Shown here: piece by piece, positions 47,097-58,522 of the stretch
Layout: the number at the start of each line of letters is the position of its first letter
How positions within the stretch are numbered: the stretch's first letter is position 1
Source: Hyperoodon ampullatus
Lineage: Eukaryota > Chordata > Mammalia > Artiodactyla > Ziphiidae
Reading direction: 5' to 3'
Assembly (NCBI GenBank): GCA_949752795.1
Contig: OX457063.1
Location: forward strand, 69,463,783-69,527,782
DNA length: 64,000 bases
Translations under genes and position numbers: made by a program
Notes under the pieces: model-generated
What the model was told of the DNA's origin: nothing
Databases searched by the model: none
The model's input: only the letters and a program-made list of their open reading frames with translations

Positions 47097-50000
47097 GGTA
47101 GCATACAGTAGGTACTCTTGTGCACTTTACATAATATAATGAGATGTTATGAAAAAAGAATTGTTATATTTGCTATGCTTCTCTATGACGTGTATTGTCT
47201 TTGTTCTTTAATTTATCAAGATTATTTTTGGTACTTAGGAAGGTCTGAATTTCTGTTCTAGTGGATGCCTTTGTTATATAAAAAGAAAAAAAAAGCCCCC
47301 AGCCACTGGTTTCTTATTTAACATTATATTATCTGGTTTGTCAGCTTTTAATGGTATTCTTTAACTCTTACCTATCTCCTGTACAACAATCAAGGAACTT
47401 AATCTGTTTTCCTCTTTTACTCTACCTTCCTCCTTTTTTTTTTTTAGTTGTATTGTTTCTATGTTGATACAACATACAGCATTATTACATTAGTCTTCCA
47501 GATCTGCATTTCATTCTTTGTTTTCAGTTTTGCTGCTGGCATGGTTTTTGTGACTTATTTTTCTTTTCGTTCTGCATAATTTTTGTAAAATATATGGCTA
47601 TTCTTATAGCAGGAGTGTTTTCCCCCCTCTTTTTCTTTAAAATCTTGAGAATACTGAGTTTTTGAGATGATTAAAGAAAAAAGTACTGAAAACAAAAAGG
47701 TAAACTTACCTGAAAGTTCAAAGACTCTACCGTTTATGTGTGTTATTAAGAACAAGGCAAATGGTCCCTACTTTAGGAAGAGAAGGAATGGTTCCTTAAT
47801 CAACTTAATCAGTGCAGATATTTGGCATCTTTGTAAACACAGAGGGCCTAATGGTGAATATATGGCTTTCTGTTAGGCAATAAGCATGAGGGAAGGGGGA
47901 CCTTTGGCTATTTATAACCCAAGCAGGATGGGAGGAACCAATGGCATTCTTGCAGTAGAAAAAGTGAGAGTTAATAAACAACTTTTCTTCTCCAGGAGCT
48001 TGGTAAGCTATGTTTCCCATTAAGCCTGATTAGGGAGTGAATGTCTGCCCATTGGAGAATATTAGTGATGATAGTGTAGACCGTAGAGGATCAGTATTCA
48101 AGGTGTACCTTCAAGCTCACTGGAATTCAATAGCTGAAAAGCTGTTGAAGTTCAGGAAAATGAAATGAACAAATGAATGGTCAGAATTTGCACTGATAGA
48201 ATTTTCTAAATAGTGGTCAGGAATCCTGAAGATGACTGCTTTGAAGCCTGGCCTCCTGGTGTACAGGGCTTTGACTTGCTGTTTTGGAGGATAGCCGAGT
48301 GTTTGCAGTGTTGGGGTTCCTGCTGTCCAGGACTTTATATAATACAGCTCTAGAATTTTTCATAACCATGACTTAGTTAATAACCAAAGCCACCTAAAAT
48401 CTACATCAAAGAAATCACTAGAATGGAGAGAACTGAGAATACCTAATTTGTGAAAGGATTTCCTGACTTGGTTATAGATCACTCTGGCCCTAATACAGGC
48501 TCTTTCAAGGTGTGTGTCTTTTAAACCTGAGTTGGTTCTAATCTATTTGAGGAAGCTTGGGTGCGAATGAGTTTCTACCAGTGGATGATGGGCAGATTTG
48601 GCCATCAGCCTTCCAGGATTGTGATTCTAATAAGATTCTCTTCTGTGGCACAAGCCTAGAAAATGTGTGATTTAGAAGAACATATAGGTGTGAGCATATA
48701 TTAGCTGGCAGCATACTGAGTTATAAGTTCTTGTGTTTGTTATTTTGGTAATCTGGCGCTTTTGGTTCTCTTGATACTGGTTTCTGGAGAATTAAGTTGT
48801 ACTCTGTTACCCCAAACCCAACTCTGGATTGATTACAGAATTCATCTGAGTTTTACTGCTGCTTTCTCTTCTGCACAGTTGGGATAGAATTGTGACCTCT
48901 GAAGCAATGTCTAATGTTATTAGAGCTCACACGATGTTAATAAAAGCAGAACAGTAAATCAGACTGCTGACCTCAGAGCAGGACCACTTGGGTGGGGAAT
49001 TTCTGAAGATAACATGTTGTTATAGGCAACACCCAGAGAAAAATTGACAAACTGTGATATTGATCGTTGGATTATTTCTGGCCCACCAAGAGAGCCAGAG
49101 AATGAGAACTAAATTGTCCTCTCAAATAAACTTAAAGAAATCAGTCTGATGCTCTTTCTACAACACGTCTTTTATCAAAAAGGAAAACAGATTGTTGTTT
49201 TCCTGGCAAAATTGACTTGGGGGATAAACTTTATTGTATATCCCCTCCTTGTTCCCACTTAGGTCCTGAGTACCTTGTTAATAAAACCTTCCCATCTGCT
49301 CCCTCAAAACCTTTCCTCAGAAACCACCTGAGGTTTGTTCTGCTGAAGAATCAACAGCCGCTGAATGTTTCAAATAGATCCCGTACCCTCTGCCATACCT
49401 CAGGCCCCTAACAATGGCTTAAAACAGGGACAGAAACTCTACAGGGATGGGGTAGGTTCCTTAAATTGGTAAAAGTGCCTGGATTGAAGACAGAAGGGAG
49501 TGGTGGGTCCTTGGTAGGCCAGAGAGTAAATGCCCGACCATGGGACTGGCACCACTCAGCGTTAGCGTACGCTGGCGAGGCAGGCCAGAGTCGCAAGGCC
49601 TTCCAGATTTTTACGAGAAGGCAGAAATTTGGTTTCTTACATGAAATCTTCCACATCTCATAACATCTCACAGTTTTAAGAGTTTTGTGGGTGATAAAAA
49701 CACCTCTTTAGGTCTGCATTGCCCCTGCAATCAAACCACGTAGGTAGGTAGTTCCTAAATAGAAGTTCATGGTGTAATATGCTTTCTTAAAGCTAAATTT
49801 ATTTAACTCAGGACTTATTTTTTTTTTCTGAGATTTGTATCCTTACTATATTGTTGATGTAAGAATGTAACTGCTTTCATACAATGACTGGGTGGGGGTC
49901 TGGGAAGAAGGAAGCTTTTCCCTACATTCAGTGAAACCTTCCTAAATGGTAGCTTGGAAAATGCACCTCTGGTTTTTCTAAAAGACATGGTTTGTAACTT

Positions 50001-50884
50001 AAAAGCATAAGTCTTTATGAGCTGATACTGAGGGCACCAGGTGGGTTGATGGACACGGTAACCAAGGCTCTGTTCATTTTTTCAAATTACCTTGAATGAG
50101 CAGCCAGTACAGAGGCTCCAGCCTGAACCAGTCAGCTTACTCTGATGCCTGAGAAGTGAAATCCCTAGGCTGTCCAGGGTTTTGAGTGAGAGGGCTTTAG
50201 GAATATTTACACAGCAATGAGCAAAGAGCCTGATTTGTGTTTCTGGCTTTAACAAGTTGAATATTCTGTTTCACTCTGTATACATTTGTCTAGCTTTTTT
50301 TTCCTTTTTCTTTCTTTCTTTTTGAGAGATTAATTATCAAGACTCCATCTAGAAGGAAGATTACCGTGTGGGTCTTATGAATGTGTGTGCTGTACTGTTT
50401 CTCTGTTGATATCCTGTGCACCCTGTGATTTAGATATTGGCAGCAAGGTATGGTGTATACTTTGAATGTGATCCAAATGCTCTAGGTCATTTAAATTTCA
50501 TAAGTTACGGTTTCCCGAAAGAGAAACCGGTGAGTGTATATCATAACAAGTATGGAGAGGAAGGTATAGGATTAGTTTTCACTATTGTATCCCACCATTT
50601 AAAAGTAGTCCAGAGTAATTCTAAAATCAGCAAAGGCAACAAAATATTGGTGCCTTAACTTTTTACCTTTTCTTTCTCATACTGAGCTGTGAGGTAAGTT
50701 TTTCTTGTGGCGATGAATATTTGGGTTATTTCCCAGGTTTGGAGGAAGGTGGTAGCAGTGAGAATTTTGTTTGAAGTACATGTTTACCTGATTCTCTCTC
50801 GCTATTTGAATACGGGATTGTTTCATCCTTGGAGGCCCCACTTGTACAGAGCTCTAATGGAAACCTTACTAGTGAAAATGATTA
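47097..50884. other. Unassigned, repeat-poor non-coding DNA
   Basis: The first 100 bp may continue the old L1 segment. Beyond that I recognise no repeat over about 3.6 kb, and no coding exon. The ORF at 50437-50658 (73 codons, starting MAARYGVYFECD) has no family I recognise and no conserved context. Confidence 0.5.
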
Positions 50885-51045
50885 CGATTTACTGAATAAT
50901 TTTTAATGTGCCACTCGTTGTGCATGGATCTTACCTTTATTTTTCACAATGGCCCTATGATTAAAGAATACAGGATAGGATGGTCTCCAAAGATGGGAAG
51001 AAATACTTCCTTTATTTACAGTGAGGAGAGGGAAGAGGAGGGTAC
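50885..51045 (-). mobile_element. Possible MIR remnant, antisense
   Basis: TTTACTGAATAATTTTTAATG, TCTTACCTTTATTTTTCACAA and TTTATTTACAGTGAGGAG keep rough MIR spacing. Highly diverged. Confidence 0.35.
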
Positions 51046-51789
51046 AGCTGTGTGGTAGGTTTGTACATTTCATAGCAGGAAGTAGAGAGATTTCTGGTGG
51101 AAAGGCCTTCATTCATTTCCTTTGTGAGGCATAGCGGGTGAGGCTAGATTGACGAGGGAATGAGGAGACGGGACAGAGGTTTGAAGAGACTGGAAAGGGT
51201 TAATGCAGTGTGTATGCAGAGTGAGTTGGCCATAGAAATGAGGACGGTTGGATGGGCAGCGTTGAGTGCCGTTGAAGAGTGGTGGTTGTCACTCTGTAGT
51301 AAACAGGTTAACCTGTTGATGGTACCCTGTAGCAATGCTGCTTACATACCTGGATGGGCGGATTTGGTAACCAAGTTTGTCTAGATTTCGGGGTTGGTTA
51401 GGTGGCTGTGCTGAGAAGACAGCTAGTGGAGCAAAATACTTTAGTGTGTTACCAAGAATCTGGACCATAGATTCTCGTAAGGAGGGAACTGCAGATAGGA
51501 ATGAGCTGATGGGGTTCTTGACTAAGGATCTGCAAATTTGGGGAAAGTATGATAGTATAGAAGGAAAAATCCTTAAAATAAGAGCCAAGATGCTCCCTTG
51601 CAAATGAGTTTCTACCCTTGCTTCTGGGAGGTGATCTGTTTGTACATTTTTCACAGTGAAGAGCTGTTGGTCCATTTCTGATTTTTACTTCCTTTCCCCT
51701 GGTTCCTCCTATCCACATGCGGGGAGACTTCCTAAAAACCTGTCTGTCTCCCTCACAGCTGTTTCTTATTTTATGCTTTTTAAAAATAC
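51046..51789. other. Unassigned non-coding DNA
   Basis: No recognised repeat. ORFs on both strands (51289-51675 minus, 128 codons; 51377-51607 plus) overlap and show no domain, so I treat them as chance. Confidence 0.5.
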
Positions 51790-51796
51790 AAATGCA

Positions 51797-52088
51797 GGGG
51801 AGGGGGAAGGGTGAGTGGGACGAAGTGAGAGAGTGTCAAGGACATATATACACTACCAAATGTAAAATAGATAGCTAGTGGGAAGCAGCCGCATAGCACA
51901 GGGAGATCAGCTCGGTGCTTTGTGCCCACCTAGAGGGGTGAGATAGGGAGGGTGGGAGGGAGACGCAAGAGGGAGGAGATACGGGGACATATGTATACAT
52001 ATAGCTGATTCACTTTGTTATACAGCAGAAACTAACACAGCATTGTAAAGCAGTTATACTCCATTAAAGATGTTAAAAATATATATAT
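51797..52088 (+). mobile_element. L1 3'UTR fragment
   Basis: GGGGAGGGGGAAGGGTGAG, TACACTACCAAATGTAAAATAG, GTGGGAAGCAGCCGC, CAGCTCGGTGCTTTGTG and ACTCCATTAAAGATGTTAAA are the young cetacean-type L1 3'UTR, related to 35740-36022. It has no ORF2. Short flanking copies AAATGCA (51790-51796 and 52089-52095) may be the target duplication. Confidence 0.95.
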
Positions 52089-52204
52089 AAATGCATTCAT
52101 GCTCAAAACTGTAAAAGAAAAGAGTAAATGGGCTATGTACTGAATCTAAGCCTCTCTGTTATGCACGGAGGCCCTGTTTTTTTTTTATATCGTATCTTCA
52201 AACC

Positions 52205-52345
52205 TTATGTATATGAGGATTCCCCCAGAGATTTGCAGGAGGTGTGGATTCCTGGGCTTGGATCCCAGGGCTCCTGAGTTGGTACTTCTGGGCTGAGGCC
52301 TAGGAATGTGCATATCTGCATGTTCATACTACTGAGGACATTCAG
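52205..52345. mobile_element. Possible MER5-like hAT fragment
   Basis: GGGCTTGGATCCCAGGGCTCC and GAGGCCTAGGAATGTGCATA recall the interior of MER5-group elements. The termini are not visible. Confidence 0.4.
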
Positions 52346-52584
52346 GGAAATGCCCCTGTTATTTACCTTCATCTTAGGCCTTAAATGTGGAAAGTACTAA
52401 GTTGTAGGGAAAAGCAAGAATGAAACCAGTGAATTAACTTTGTCTTGAAATACTGTCACATTTGAAGCACAGTTCAGCAGAAATGGAGTGAAGATATCTC
52501 ATGATATTTCCCTCTATTTAGCTGAAATTATTTGTAGTATTTTTGGCCTGGGTGTTACGGACAGTCAGACATGAGTGTGCTTAT

Positions 52585-52644
52585 TCTTTAGGAGTCTGTA
52601 TTTTACTAAGTCAGATCTTTAGGAGTCTGTATTTTACTAAGTCA
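52585..52644. repeat. Tandem duplication of a 31-bp unit
   Basis: The unit TCTTTAGGAGTCTG... at 52585-52615 is repeated from 52616 with 29 of 29 bases identical before an A-run. A recent local duplication. Confidence 0.92.
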
Positions 52645-53535
52645 AAAAAATTTTTTTTTCACCCTGAGGCATGAGAGGTTTTGTGAGGAGAAAAAAAATC
52701 ATTTTGTCTTTCATTTTTAGAGAACAGGAGACAACACGAAAACTTTCCAGTCAGTGAATTTCTTGGAAAGGAAATAAAGTGTTGGTGTATAAGAAGTGTG
52801 TTTTTGTATGAAAAAACAATTAGGATTTGCTTAAGGGCAAGTTGGAGAGTTAGAAGAAAAAAGATTGGTGGAATTAGTGAAAAGATCCAATTGCAGTGAA
52901 TTGGATAAATAAAGTAAAATATGAAAAACCTTTGAACAAATGAGAATTTAGAATAAACTGCTTTTCTTGGGGTATTTCCTTTAAGTAAAGCCAAGTTATT
53001 ACTTGACTTATTGTTATAGATTATTATTATCACAAATCATTAATTATTATTAACAACTTATTAAAACCTGTGTAGAGTGTGCAAAGTGCAGAGCCTGAGG
53101 AACTCATCAGTAGGTCTGGCCACTGGAAGTACTGATTCACTGTTTACCCCCAGTGACTTCAGAGTCACAGGACTGCAGGATTAGAAGGAGGATACTAGGG
53201 GTCATCTGGTCCCAACCTGGTCTTTTGAGTGTCTGCTATTGGGTTTTTTAAAAACTAAAATCCAGTCTTACAATTTTCACTCTTGCTTAGTTCCAAATAA
53301 ACAATCATATCTTAATTTCTTCAGCATGTAATTGTCCTTTAAGATAGGGTGGCCATAAATTAATCTTCCACATTGGAGTACTTTTAAGAGTTAAAGGCAC
53401 TGTTAATAATTATGCCAGGACCACAGGGCTTTCTGAATAATACTCTCTCACAAAACTAAGTTCTGTGGTTTTTGAAGCACAGTGTTTAGCCTGAAATATT
53501 TCTTTAGAAACTACATGTGAAAAAAAAATGATCTA
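52645..53535. other. Unassigned AT-rich non-coding DNA
   Basis: No gene or clear repeat. The minus-strand ORF at 52659-53033 (124 codons) is rich in Ile, Phe and Leu from AT-rich DNA and has no domain. Confidence 0.5.
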
Positions 53536-53742
53536 GGGCTTCCCTGGTGGCACAGTGGTTGAGAGTCCGCCTGCCAATGCAGGGGACACGGGTTCGTGCC
53601 CCAGTCCGGGAAGATCCCACATGCCGCGGAGCAGCTGGGCCCGTGAGCCAGGGCCGCTGAGCCTGCGCGTCCGGAGCCTGTGCTCCGCGACGGGAGAGGC
53701 CACAACAGTGAGAGGCCCGTGTATCACACACACACAAAAAAA
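53536..53742 (+). mobile_element. Cetacean CHR-type SINE
   Basis: Full-length, from GGGCTTCCCTGGTGGCACAG to a CACACACAC-AAAAAAA tail. GATCTA lies on each side (53530-53535 and 53743-53748), preceded by A-runs, forming a short target duplication. It is close to the family consensus and therefore likely young. Confidence 0.98.
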
Positions 53743-53790
53743 GATCTAAAATGAAGTTTATGAGGGTGATTAGGGTGATACATATCATAT

Positions 53791-53820
53791 GATACTTTGT
53801 TTACATGGAAACAAAGTATC
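53791..53820. repeat. Perfect 12-bp inverted repeat
   Basis: GATACTTTGTTT pairs exactly with AAACAAAGTATC across a 6-base loop (ACATGG). It lies 43 bp past a SINE target duplication and belongs to no element I recognise. Confidence 0.9.
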
Positions 53821-54025
53821 CACGTATCTATTTTTTTAATCTCTTTATGATAAAATTTTATATATCTAGTTGAAAAAATTTTATGTATATTTTTCTTGTC
53901 AACTTCACATATATGGCTCAAGATGAAAGCTTAAAATTCTTTATAGAGGTTCCTTTTATTGTAGAATACCCCCCAGAAAGCTGTCATCAGGTGTGATAGG
54001 AGGAAAGCGTGGATGTAATCTAGAC

Positions 54026-54603
54026 CAGAGGTTTCCACACTTTATCGGTTCACAGTGCCTTTGGTGTCTCAGCAATTTTTCATGGTGCCTGAGGCCAAAA
54101 GGAATACCTATGGTACTCTGTTTGATAAGTGTGTATATCCAAGCAACTTAATAAGTGCTTATGTCCTAATAACTTAGTGGCTGTTTGAGAAAATAATTAC
54201 ATGTAAATTGAAAGAAAAATACTTGCACTGTATTCCTTAAAAAAAAAGACACACAGTTACATATAAATATGATGTATGTATCTGTGGGGCACTGCATGAC
54301 TTCTCTAACCTTGAATTCCGATTCGATACTGTCACTGTCATTTCCTGTTGAATTTCCATTTTTCCCAATACTTGCTTTCTGTCACAGCAACTGCTAAAAG
54401 AAAATCAACTTGGCAAAGGTACGCCATTATGGGAAGGAATATAGTGCAACTAAAATAAAAACTGAGCTACTTCAGGGTAGTAGTGGTGTCAGTAGAGTTT
54501 GAGTTTTGTTGCTTCCTTCAAAAATTTAAAATAATTCTGCCGTTTCCCTGTGGGATTGTCATAGTGTGTTGGGATGCTCTGGCACCCAGTTTAGGAACTA
54601 CAA
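54026..54603. mobile_element. hAT-like non-autonomous DNA transposon, 578 bp
   Basis: The left end CAGAGGTTTCCACACTTTAT and the right end CACCCAGTTTAGGAACTAC are imperfect inverted repeats of the CAGNGGTTCCCAAACT type. Flanks ATCTAGAC (54018-54025) and ATATAGAC (54604-54611) are an 8-bp target duplication with one mismatch and a central CTAGA-like core, a hAT hallmark. There is no transposase ORF. I cannot assign a named family with confidence. Confidence 0.8.
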
Positions 54604-54804
54604 ATATAGACATTTCTCTTAAGTTCATCATTTGGACTACTAGCTAAAATGCATTGTATTTATAGTGCCAGAAAGTCTTACAAGTGTGTTGAGAAGCTCT
54701 CAAAGATACTGTCTTTGGGATGCACCCATCTCCCTCACCCCCCTGCTTGAATTTAGTTGTACTGGATTCTGGTACACATAGCTACAAGTTTTTTGAACCC
54801 TTAT

Positions 54805-55035
54805 GTCAGGTACTGAACTTAATGCCACACTTTACATGTGTTCACTCATTGAATGTTTAGTTTTCATAGCAACCCTACTGTATAAAGCCTCTTCTGTCAG
54901 CCTCCTCTGGAAATACCCCTGGAGTAGATAGCATCCTCCTTGTACAAGTGAGGAGATTAAAGTTAAAAAAAAGTTAAGTGACTTGCTAGTGAACATACAG
55001 CAAGTAAGTTCACTTCTAGGATATAAACTCAAGTT
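54805..55035 (-). mobile_element. MIR SINE, antisense
   Basis: ATGTGTTCACTCATTGAATG, TTGTACAAGTGAGGAGATTAAAG and AAGTGACTTGCTAGTGAAC are a reversed MIR. Confidence 0.65.
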
Positions 55036-55164
55036 CTATTTTTTTTTTTTTTTTTAAGCTCTGAAGGCCAGAGTCTTTGTCCCCAGCCACAGTCTCTTCC
55101 ATAGACACCACACTGCTGTCCATGTGTCTCCTGCTATGAGAGGTATACATGTTTCACGGTGACC

Positions 55165-55300
55165 CTAACAGGGAGGTTCTTCTGTCCTCATTTTCAGAAG
55201 AAGATGCTGATACTCAGAGAAATTTATTTACTTGCCAAAATGAACTGCTAGGAACTGGAATTTGAACCCAGACCTCAGTAATTCCAACCACAAAGCTTAT
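55165..55300 (-). mobile_element. MIR SINE, antisense
   Basis: CTCATTTTCAGAAGAAGATG, TACTTGCCAAAATGAACTGC and GGAATTTGAACCCAGACC give a second reversed MIR directly after the first. Confidence 0.65.
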
Positions 55301-56819
55301 TATTGTTATCTATAGGGATGACCAGAAAACACTGTAAAATCTTGGAGTTTTTTCAGAGTCATTAAAGAAAGATTAAGTTATGATAATATGGCTTTTGTGT
55401 TCATATATTTTGATAAATCCTATTCATTTTAAAATCATGCATGGTATGTGTGGCACCTCTCTATTAAACAGTGTCTTTATTGGCCAACCATGTGGAATAA
55501 CAGAGAATATATTGTGCTTACCATTTATAAATATATGTATAGAAGAGAAAAAGGGAGAATGAATGGACCTATTTGTCAGTGGGCCCGCTGGCTAGGATGC
55601 AACATTGCAGTGGCACAGGCCTTACAGACCCCTGAGCTAGGAGCGTGTGTGGAGGGCTGCATCTCAGGACCAGGTTATAAAGATTCACTTAGGAAGTAAA
55701 GTAAGTACTAGGTAGTTTTTCAAGTCACAGATTGGAAGTTCTCTTGATCCTGTCACTTCTCCTTAAAGCTTAATATCCAACAGTGGTTCATTTACACTGG
55801 AGTTCACGTGGAGTTGAATTTCTCTCTGGAAGAAGACAAATCCAAATCAGAGTCACGCTCCAAGTTGGCAAACTCTTTGGGTGGAGATTACTGAATAAAT
55901 TGTATTGCTTTACCCCTGGGATCCTTAGGACTTGAACTTGAGGTGTAATTTGCAGTAGGATAAATTGGTTCACGGTGACTTGGGTATGGTTTATCTCAAG
56001 TCAGGAGAGTAGAGTTGTTACAGAATGTGAGAATGCAAAGATTAAATGGCCACTGTCATATTTTGGCATTTTCCCAAATATTTCTAGCTCTCTTGGAGAA
56101 GCATAACACTGCTTTGTAGGAAACAGAAAAGTGTTTACATCCAGAACATATTGAGGGGGTGTGCTGAGTTCAGCAGCCAGGGTCACGTCCCCTAGGCCTA
56201 CTGTTGCAGTTTACCCAGCTGAGAAGCACAGGGGATCCATGCAGTTGGATCGTCCCCACCCCTGCCCCTCCGCTTCTTCATCCCTCTTGCTTGTGTGCTT
56301 TCTCATTCTTCTTTCTTGCACACACCCAAGTCTAGCACTTAGAATTGAGTAGTGCACACCCTGGGGGCTGCTTCCCAGAAATCCGTTGTCTATAAATGCA
56401 GGTGTTTGCATTCCCTGGAAGGTGTTTTGTTCTTGATGCTTTTCTTGGTGCATGCAGTGCAAATGTGACCATTCTTGCTCATTTTAGACTGAGACCAGAT
56501 CATACACCTAGGTAGCACTTTATGCCTTGAACATATCGCTGTATTGTGAGAATATAAAACCAGGAATAAATCAAATGACGTGGATCTTATTTCACACTCT
56601 CCTAGTTTGAAACAACAAAGATTGAAAACCTACACCCCACACAAGAGATACCTCTTCCCCAGTATCTGAGAGTTCGTTTGTAATATATGATTTAGTTCAG
56701 CTGTTTAATAAATACTCTATTATTTAATGTCATAGTTGTTTTGCAGTACATGTGTAAAATCTAAAGTACCATATACCAAACATCAGAAGGTTTTGGTTGG
56801 GCTGGTACTTTGGGAGTGT
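55301..56819. other. Unassigned non-coding DNA
   Basis: I recognise no gene or repeat. Overlapping ORFs at 55380-55699 and 56161-56462 lie in conflicting frames or strands. Confidence 0.5.
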
Positions 56820-56945
56820 TTACTTAACTCATGGATGTTTGTTAAATGTTTGATGTGTCTGCCCATGTCCTAAGTACTGTAGAAGATATCACAGTATGCT
56901 GGGAAACTTTCCTTCTCATGGGAGAAAAAGCCTACACGTGTGAAA
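56820..56945 (-). mobile_element. Possible L2-like fragment
   Basis: GGATGTTTGTTAAATGTTTG, CATGTCCTAAGTACTG and TTCTCATGGGAGAAAAAGCC resemble the reversed L2 end (TTTATTGAG, AGGCACTGTGC, CATGGAGCTTAC). Weak. Confidence 0.4.
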
Positions 56946-56990
56946 TGGTAGGACAACATACACAATCATGTTTGGTCCCCAAAACAAGTA

Positions 56991-57215
56991 CAGTTGACCC
57001 TTGAAGAAAACGGGTTTGAACTGTGTGGGTCTACTTATACGTGGATTTTTTTCATAGTAGATACCACAAAATTACATAATCTACAGTTGGTTGAACCCAT
57101 GGATGCAAAACCACAAATGTGGAGGGCCAATTATAAGTTATACATGGATTTTTGACTGTGGGGAGGGTTCCCTCCCCCCCCGCCTTGAATAACTGTGTTA
57201 TTTAAGGGTGGACTG
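56991..57215. mobile_element. Tigger-type DNA transposon (MER2-like), internally deleted
   Basis: It begins CAGTTGACCCTTGAAGAAAA and ends TTATTTAAGGGTGGACTG, the expected Tigger inverted termini, and sits between TA dinucleotides (56989-56990 and 57216-57217), the standard Tc1/mariner target duplication. GGGTTTGAACTGTGTGGGTC and TACATGGATTTTTGACTG are internal. It has no transposase. Confidence 0.88.
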
Positions 57216-57217
57216 TA

Positions 57218-57599
57218 GTACTGGAGATAATACATAGAAAAGGCAACTCTAAGCATGGTATATGGAAGACCCAGGACCTAGGTGGAGATGTAGATTTTGG
57301 TGGAGGAGTAGGATGGAGTAGGGGCTGTAGAATGGGCAGATCAGGTACCAGCTGGAGGATGAGAGCAGAAGATATATTTTGGACCTTTTAAATATATATA
57401 TATATATATACACACTTCATAGGATTTAAATAGGCATTGTTGGTAGTATTCTATAATACTTAATAACCACCTGCAAATAGATGATGGCTGAGTCTGACAC
57501 TTCTCTTGTGGCCCTAATCTTTTATTAGTTAAAAAGAAGGTAAAAGATTTTGGAGGAGTGATGTCTTTAGTTTATTAAAATATGGCTTGTGTGGCTGAG
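57218..57599. other. Unassigned non-coding DNA
   Basis: It contains a short TA run at about 57393-57410. No gene or repeat family. Confidence 0.5.
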
Positions 57600-57730
57600 A
57601 AGAATTCGGCACACAATTATTATGTACCACCTGAGTGTTAGGCTCTTTGCTGGGGGCTGGGCTATAAAGAGGACTTCTGTCCAAGGACTTGCAGTGTTGT
57701 AGGGGCAGGAGGATAAATCAGTAAAGTAGA
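57600..57730 (-). mobile_element. Possible L2-like fragment
   Basis: CACAATTATTATGTACCACC, TTAGGCTCTTTGCTGGGGGC, GACTTGCAGTGTTGTAGGGG and AGGATAAATCAG follow the reversed L2 end. Confidence 0.45.
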
Positions 57731-58067
57731 ACGTGACCAGTGGAACCCTCAAAACGATTTTGAAGTTGTTGAATGTTTTTATTCTTAATGTCAGTTATTT
57801 GGGGAATTCTTCGGTTTTTATGACAGTTAAGCGCTTTTAAAAAAGAAAAGTCTCCCATTAGACATCATGTGTGTGAATTAACTTGCTGATTGTTGGTACC
57901 GACCACAAAAATACCAGCAGCATTAAAGTAGTGCTTTTTTTTTTTTTAACTTAAAATCAGTACGATATTTTAATAGTAAATAAAGGCATTTAAATAGTAA
58001 TTCAAAACAGTAAATGGTGTTTTGCCCACACATTATTTTACTTATTAAAGTCTTTAAATTGGTTTAT
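57731..58067. other. Unassigned AT-rich DNA
   Basis: It has a T-run near 57937-57948. Nothing assignable. Confidence 0.5.
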
Positions 58068-58079
58068 CAAGGTTTTTTT

Positions 58080-58277
58080 TTTTTTTGTGGTACGCGAGCC
58101 TCTCACTGTCGTGGCCTCTCTCATTGTGGAGCACAGGCTCCGGACACACAGGCTCAGCTGCCATGGCTCACAGGCCCAGCCGCTCCGCGACATGTGGCAT
58201 CTTCCCGGACCGGGGCATGAACCTGTGTCCCCTGCATCGGCAGGCGGACTCTCAACCACTGTGCCACCAGGGAAGCC
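58080..58277 (-). mobile_element. Cetacean CHR-type SINE, antisense (first of pair)
   Basis: A T-tail, GTGGTACGCGAGCCTCTCAC, then the head ending CCACCAGGGAAGCC. CAAGGTTTTTTT flanks it at 58068-58079 and 58278-58289, partly overlapping the T-tail. It carries more substitutions than the second copy (for example CATTGTGGAGC for CGTTGCGGAGC). Confidence 0.97.
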
Positions 58278-58314
58278 CAAGGTTTTTTTAAATTTATTTT
58301 TTAACAGTTTTTTT

Positions 58315-58522
58315 TTTTTTTTTTTTTTTTTTGCGGTACGCGGGTCTCTCGCTGCTGTGGCCTCTCCCGTTGCGGAGCACAGGCTCCGGACGTGCAGGCT
58401 CAGCAGCCATGGCTCACAGGCCCAGCCGCTCCGCGGCATGTGGGATCCTCCCAGACCGGGGCACGAACCCGCATCCCCTGCATCGGCAGGTGAACTCTCA
58501 ACCACTGCGCCACCAGGGAAGC
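58315..58522 (-). mobile_element. Cetacean CHR-type SINE, antisense (second of pair)
   Basis: A T-run, then GCGGTACGCGGGTCTCTCGC to CCACCAGGGAAGC. An exact 14-bp duplication TTAACAGTTTTTTT lies at 58301-58314 and 58523-58536. It is close to consensus with many intact CpG sites, so it is probably young. The 199-codon minus-strand ORF covering both SINEs is an artefact of their shared sequence. Confidence 0.98.

Noticed and set aside
50437..50658. 73-codon ORF starting MAARYGVYFECDPN
   Set aside because: It looks less biased than others but has no recognisable family, no coding neighbours and no splice evidence. A protein search would settle it.
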